A stretch of 8,657 nt of DNA from Armatimonadota bacterium (GTDB lineage: Bacteria; Armatimonadota; JAAZEB01): contig DUUU01000136.1 in the NCBI GenBank assembly GCA_012841485.1, positions 1 to 8,657 on the forward strand, in the 5' to 3' direction. Under the pieces are notes generated by a model. It worked only from the letters and a program-made list of their open reading frames with translations. It was not told the origin of the DNA and made no database searches. Positions 6,253-8,657 of the stretch are shown here, piece after piece (the stretch's first letter is position 1; every line of letters starts with the position of its first letter). A program made the translations under genes and the position numbers.

Positions 6253-7350
6253 TCAGTCTCGCCCCAGGGTGCGCCCGCGCTCGACGAAGTAGCGCATCGT
6301 CTCATAGTCGATCTCGGGCGGCTCGGAATGGTCGGTATGGAGGACGTAGCCGCCGCCTCCACGCACTACGGGGAGGATCTTCTGATCCATCTCCGCGTCG
6401 ATTCGCGCGCGGTCGTTGCTGATGAGAGTGCGCACATCCACGCCGCCGTAGAACGCGATGCGGTCGCCAAACCGGCGGAAGAGCGTTGGGAGGTCCATGC
6501 CTGCCTTCACCTCCATCGCCTGGAGGCAATCCATGCCGGCTTCGATGAGGCCGGGCACCAGGGGCTCGACGTAGCCGCAGGAGTGGACGATCACCTTGCA
6601 TCCCAACGAGTGGGCGAAGTCGAAGAGGCGCTTGTGCCCGGGAAAGATGATCTCTCGGTACATGGCAGGCGACATGAACGGCCGGCCCTTGAACCCCATA
6701 TCCTCGTAGACGAAGAACCCATCCGGCTTCCCCTCCTCGGCGAAGAGGACCTCCAGGTGGTGGATGGTGAGCGAGACGTAGGTCATCACCATCTCCTTCA
6801 CCCACTCTGGATCGAGCGCCATGCCCATCAGCATCGCCTCGTGCCCGCACAGCGGGTGCATCTGCTCGAACGGGCCGACGCCCGCCCAGCAGAAGAAGCG
6901 CTGCTTCTCCGCCGCGAACCGCTTCGCGTTCCGATACCCCTCGAACGGGATCCGCCGCCGGTCCAGGTCCGTCAGAAACGGCTTGGCGTGCTCCTCCCAG
7001 CTCTTCCGATCCACCACGGTGAAGCCGACGTGCTCCGGGGTGCTCTCGTGCAGCTTGTGTCGGCGCAGCCGGGCACCGTTGCCATCGAGAGTGAGGATCG
7101 TCTCCTCCGTCTCCTCCAGGACCACCGGCGTGAAGTCGAGGTTGGCCGTGGAGTTCAGCCACCCGCCGGTGCGCAGGTCCTGGCCAAAGTGCTCGGCAAC
7201 GTCCTCGCCCTCCGCGAGGTGACCCTCCTTTCGCCACCGCGCGATGGTCGTTCCCCATGGGCTGACGGCGACCGGCGTCTGATCAACGGGCTTCCTCTCC
7301 AGCGTATTTTGCATCCGCTCGATGCTCGTCATCGTTGCGATCTTCGGCAT
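6253..7350 (-). CDS. Uroporphyrinogen decarboxylase / corrinoid methyltransferase-fold protein (MtaA/CmuA-like)
   Basis: A 365-residue TIM-barrel protein of the URO-D superfamily. Family marks include TSIERMQNTLERKPVDQTPV (8-27), EDMGFKGRPFMSP (216-228) and VIVHSCGY (253-260), where His256-x-Cys258 matches the zinc-binding HxC of MtaA/MtbA-type methylcobamide:coenzyme methyltransferases. GLIEAGMDCLQAMEVKAGMD (267-286) is also typical. Where MtaA-like proteins have a C-terminal zinc Cys near a G-C-x-x-P-P pattern, this one reads THTD-free DHSEPPEI (340-347), so His341 appears in the Cys position. True heme-pathway HemE is unlikely because of the HxC and the catabolic neighbours. The start is the ATG at 7350, with GAGGAG at 7363-7358, 7 bases upstream; a GTG at 7365 overlaps that RBS and is rejected. 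Probable role: methyl or one-carbon transfer from a small substrate; no corrinoid protein is in the window. Confidence 0.8.
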   Translation of the reverse strand: MPKIATMTSIERMQNTLERKPVDQTPVAVSPWGTTIARWRKEGHLAEGEDVAEHFGQDLRTGGWLNSTANLDFTPVVLEETEETILTLDGNGARLRRHKLHESTPEHVGFTVVDRKSWEEHAKPFLTDLDRRRIPFEGYRNAKRFAAEKQRFFCWAGVGPFEQMHPLCGHEAMLMGMALDPEWVKEMVMTYVSLTIHHLEVLFAEEGKPDGFFVYEDMGFKGRPFMSPAMYREIIFPGHKRLFDFAHSLGCKVIVHSCGYVEPLVPGLIEAGMDCLQAMEVKAGMDLPTLFRRFGDRIAFYGGVDVRTLISNDRARIDAEMDQKILPVVRGGGGYVLHTDHSEPPEIDYETMRYFVERGRTLGRD

Positions 7351-7437
7351 CTTCTCGCTCCTCACCAGGCCTTTGCTCTCCCCGGTGGGCAGGATGGGGT
7401 GCTTGCCATGCCGCCTCGGCTACCGGTTACCAGCCCG

Positions 7438-8262
7438 CTATCGCTCCCGCCAGCGCGCGACCATCCAATCAAAACGCTCTTCCAACGAGCGCACGCGCTC
7501 CGCGGGCGTGGGCGCTTCGAGCCGGCACTCGAAGTTGAGCGGCCCGGTGTAGCCGGTCGCATCGAACGCTTTCAAGAGAGCGCCCCAATCGATGACGCCC
7601 TGGCCTGGCAGCCAGTGCTTTTCATCCACGCCGTCATAGTCGGAAAGGTGCGTGGTGATGAGCCGCGAGCCAAGGCGCCGGACGGCTTCCGGCAGCTCCG
7701 CGAAGCGGTCCATCAGATGGTTCACATCCAGGCAGACCCCGAACTGCTCCTCGGGGAGGCTCTCCAGCAAGGCGAAAAGCTCCTCGATGGTGTTGCCGAG
7801 GCAGGTGCGCGGGAGCAGCTCCAGCGCAACCTGCCGGCCGGTTTCGGCGCACCGCTCGCCTACCCGGGCTAGAGATTGCCGTGAGCGTGTGAGGCGCTCC
7901 TCGCGCTCCTCCGCCGGGATCGGCTCGGCGCTAGGGTGGACGACGACCATCGGCGCGTTGAACTCTACCGCCAGGTCGACGGCCTCGAGAACCACCTCCA
8001 GGCCGGCCTGTCTCGTCCTCTCGTCGAGGCTGGAGAGGTCATACGCCCCACCAAACGGCGCATGGATCGTCATCGGACGGATCCCCGTGCGTGCGAGCAT
8101 CTCCTTCAGGGCGGCACGCATCGAGCCTTCCGCGTCCGCCGCGAAAAGGATCGGGTGGATCTCCACCGTGGCGATCCGCGAGCCCTCGACCGCGGCAAGC
8201 GCCTCGGGCGTCAGGTTCTTCTCTATGGTGTGGAGCGAAGCTCCGAGCTTCGGTTGCAGCAT
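7438..8262 (-). CDS. Sugar phosphate isomerase/epimerase-like TIM barrel (xylose isomerase-like, AP endonuclease 2 fold)
   Basis: A 274-residue protein of the xylose isomerase-like TIM-barrel superfamily, which converts or epimerises ketoses, inosose or similar sugars using a divalent metal. Likely metal ligands sit at strand ends in the usual order: Glu148 (VALELLP), Asp179 with His182 (VCLDVNH), His205 (TTHLSDYDG) and Glu245 (NFEC). The loop HWLPGQGVIDW (216-226) is the common H-x-x-P-G-x-G-x-I-D-W pattern. TIHAPFG (65-71) and VVVHPS (106-111) mark earlier strands. The start is the ATG at 8262, with AGGAG at 8274-8270, 7 bases upstream; the upstream stop codon (8275-8273) overlaps this RBS, which shows tight operon coupling. 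It ends in TAG at 7440-7438, 87 bases before the methyltransferase-fold gene. The exact substrate is unknown. Confidence 0.85.
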   Translation of the reverse strand: MLQPKLGASLHTIEKNLTPEALAAVEGSRIATVEIHPILFAADAEGSMRAALKEMLARTGIRPMTIHAPFGGAYDLSSLDERTRQAGLEVVLEAVDLAVEFNAPMVVVHPSAEPIPAEEREERLTRSRQSLARVGERCAETGRQVALELLPRTCLGNTIEELFALLESLPEEQFGVCLDVNHLMDRFAELPEAVRRLGSRLITTHLSDYDGVDEKHWLPGQGVIDWGALLKAFDATGYTGPLNFECRLEAPTPAERVRSLEERFDWMVARWRER

Positions 8263-8272
8263 ACTCTCACTC

Positions 8273-8657
8273 CTAGTCCAGCTTGGGCACTTTCCAGTTA
8301 TGATGCCAGCGCGATTCCGGCGGGGGCGGCGCCTGCCCGGGGCGCGTGTCGCACATCGAGGCCATCTCGCCCATTCGCGGGCGAATCTCCTCCTGCCAGA
8401 TCCGCTCGGTCTCTTCAAAAGTGAGCGGCCGGCGCTCTGGTTGGAGGCGGTCATACGCCTCCAGCAGCTCCCTGGCCTTCGCCGCCAGCGCCTCGGCAAA
8501 GCGAGCGATCAGCTCCTCGCCCAGGCGGCGGTCTGCCTCGCGGGCATCCGGGCCCATCGCGAAGTGCGGCCCGGGGTCATCGGGCGCCGGGAAGCGCGAC
8601 GTGTCGACGCAGTCCGGCTCCGCCGCCCACAGCAGCGAGGTTTCGATCTTGCCGGCA
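8273..8657 (-). CDS. Creatininase-family amidohydrolase, C-terminal part (5' end beyond the right edge)
   Basis: The frame is open from the window edge (8657) to TAG at 8275-8273, giving 127 visible residues. It begins AGKIETSLLWAAEPDCVD, which matches the conserved H-A-G-x-x-E-T-S then P-x-x-V region of creatininase/creatinine amidohydrolase proteins; the Glu is a family active-site residue and the preceding His would lie just outside the window. HFAMGPDAREADRRLGEELIARF then resembles the end of the domain (substrate loop and final helix). A tail of about 55 residues, rich in charged and proline residues (PGQAPPPPESRWHHNW), follows and is longer than usual for the family. It is the first visible gene of the four-gene unit, 10 bases before the epimerase start. 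Family members hydrolyse cyclic amides or related bonds; the substrate here is unknown. Confidence 0.65.
   Translation of the reverse strand, partial: AGKIETSLLWAAEPDCVDTSRFPAPDDPGPHFAMGPDAREADRRLGEELIARFAEALAAKARELLEAYDRLQPERRPLTFEETERIWQEEIRPRMGEMASMCDTRPGQAPPPPESRWHHNWKVPKLD

Noticed and set aside
6177..6362. N-terminal extension of the beta-propeller gene
   Set aside because: The extra residues (Ser/Arg/Thr-rich) overlap the end of the upstream gene and do not resemble the fold; the ATG at 6176 has its own RBS.
6139..7872. Plus-strand open frame of 577 codons
   Set aside because: It lies opposite the methyltransferase-fold gene and parts of its neighbours, has low-complexity Arg/Leu/Val/His composition, no recognisable motif and no good RBS. 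Long antisense frames are expected in GC-rich DNA.
8263..8499. N-terminal extension of the epimerase-like gene
   Set aside because: It overlaps the creatininase-family gene in another frame and is Arg-rich noise; AGGAG before the ATG at 8262 decides the start.

Overview
The window looks like chromosomal DNA from a GC-rich, probably Armatimonadota-like (or planctomycete-like) bacterium. The main clue is three paralogous type II/IV prepilin-like proteins. They share the N-terminal pattern [19 protein letters not shown], then [12 protein letters not shown], and a C-terminal H-X9-DG/DGHVKW motif. From general knowledge of these families, that combination is abundant in Armatimonadota and related phyla. 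No search was run, so the taxonomy is an inference.

Layout, left to right. (1) At 1-48 is the start of a leftward gene encoding a signal peptide, with its own RBS and a TATAAT-type promoter. It diverges from pseudopilin A (323-949, +). (2) At 950-1243 is a gap between convergent genes, crowded with GC-rich palindromes, including one 88-base near-perfect stem. (3) Pseudopilin B (1885 to 1244, -) is full length except for one in-frame amber codon at 1739-1741, so it is called a pseudogene. (4) At 1886-2125 is a divergent control region with the pseudopilin B promoter, a LacI-type palindrome and a leader hairpin. (5) At 2126-3916 (+) is a 596-residue protein that looks like an alpha/alpha-toroid plus beta-sandwich carbohydrate-active enzyme. 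(6) At 4140-4766 (+) is pseudopilin C, with its own promoter and leader hairpin. (7) From 8657 down to 4995 (-) is a four-gene unit: a creatininase-family protein (cut by the window edge), a sugar phosphate isomerase/epimerase-like TIM barrel, a uroporphyrinogen-decarboxylase/corrinoid-methyltransferase-fold protein, and a seven-bladed-type beta-propeller resembling oligogalacturonate lyases.

How the parts may work together. The three pseudopilins each have their own promoter, and all three promoters share one design: TTGACG-like -35, spacer of 17-18, and extended -10 TGCTATAyy. This suggests they are expressed as separate single-gene units by the housekeeping sigma factor. The four minus-strand genes are closely spaced and in the same direction, so they are probably co-transcribed and serve one catabolic task. 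The mix of folds suggests breakdown of a sugar-derived or methylated compound, but no substrate can be read from the sequence. The toroid enzyme and the beta-propeller both point towards polysaccharide or uronate use.

No RNA genes, CRISPR arrays, transposases or phage genes were seen.
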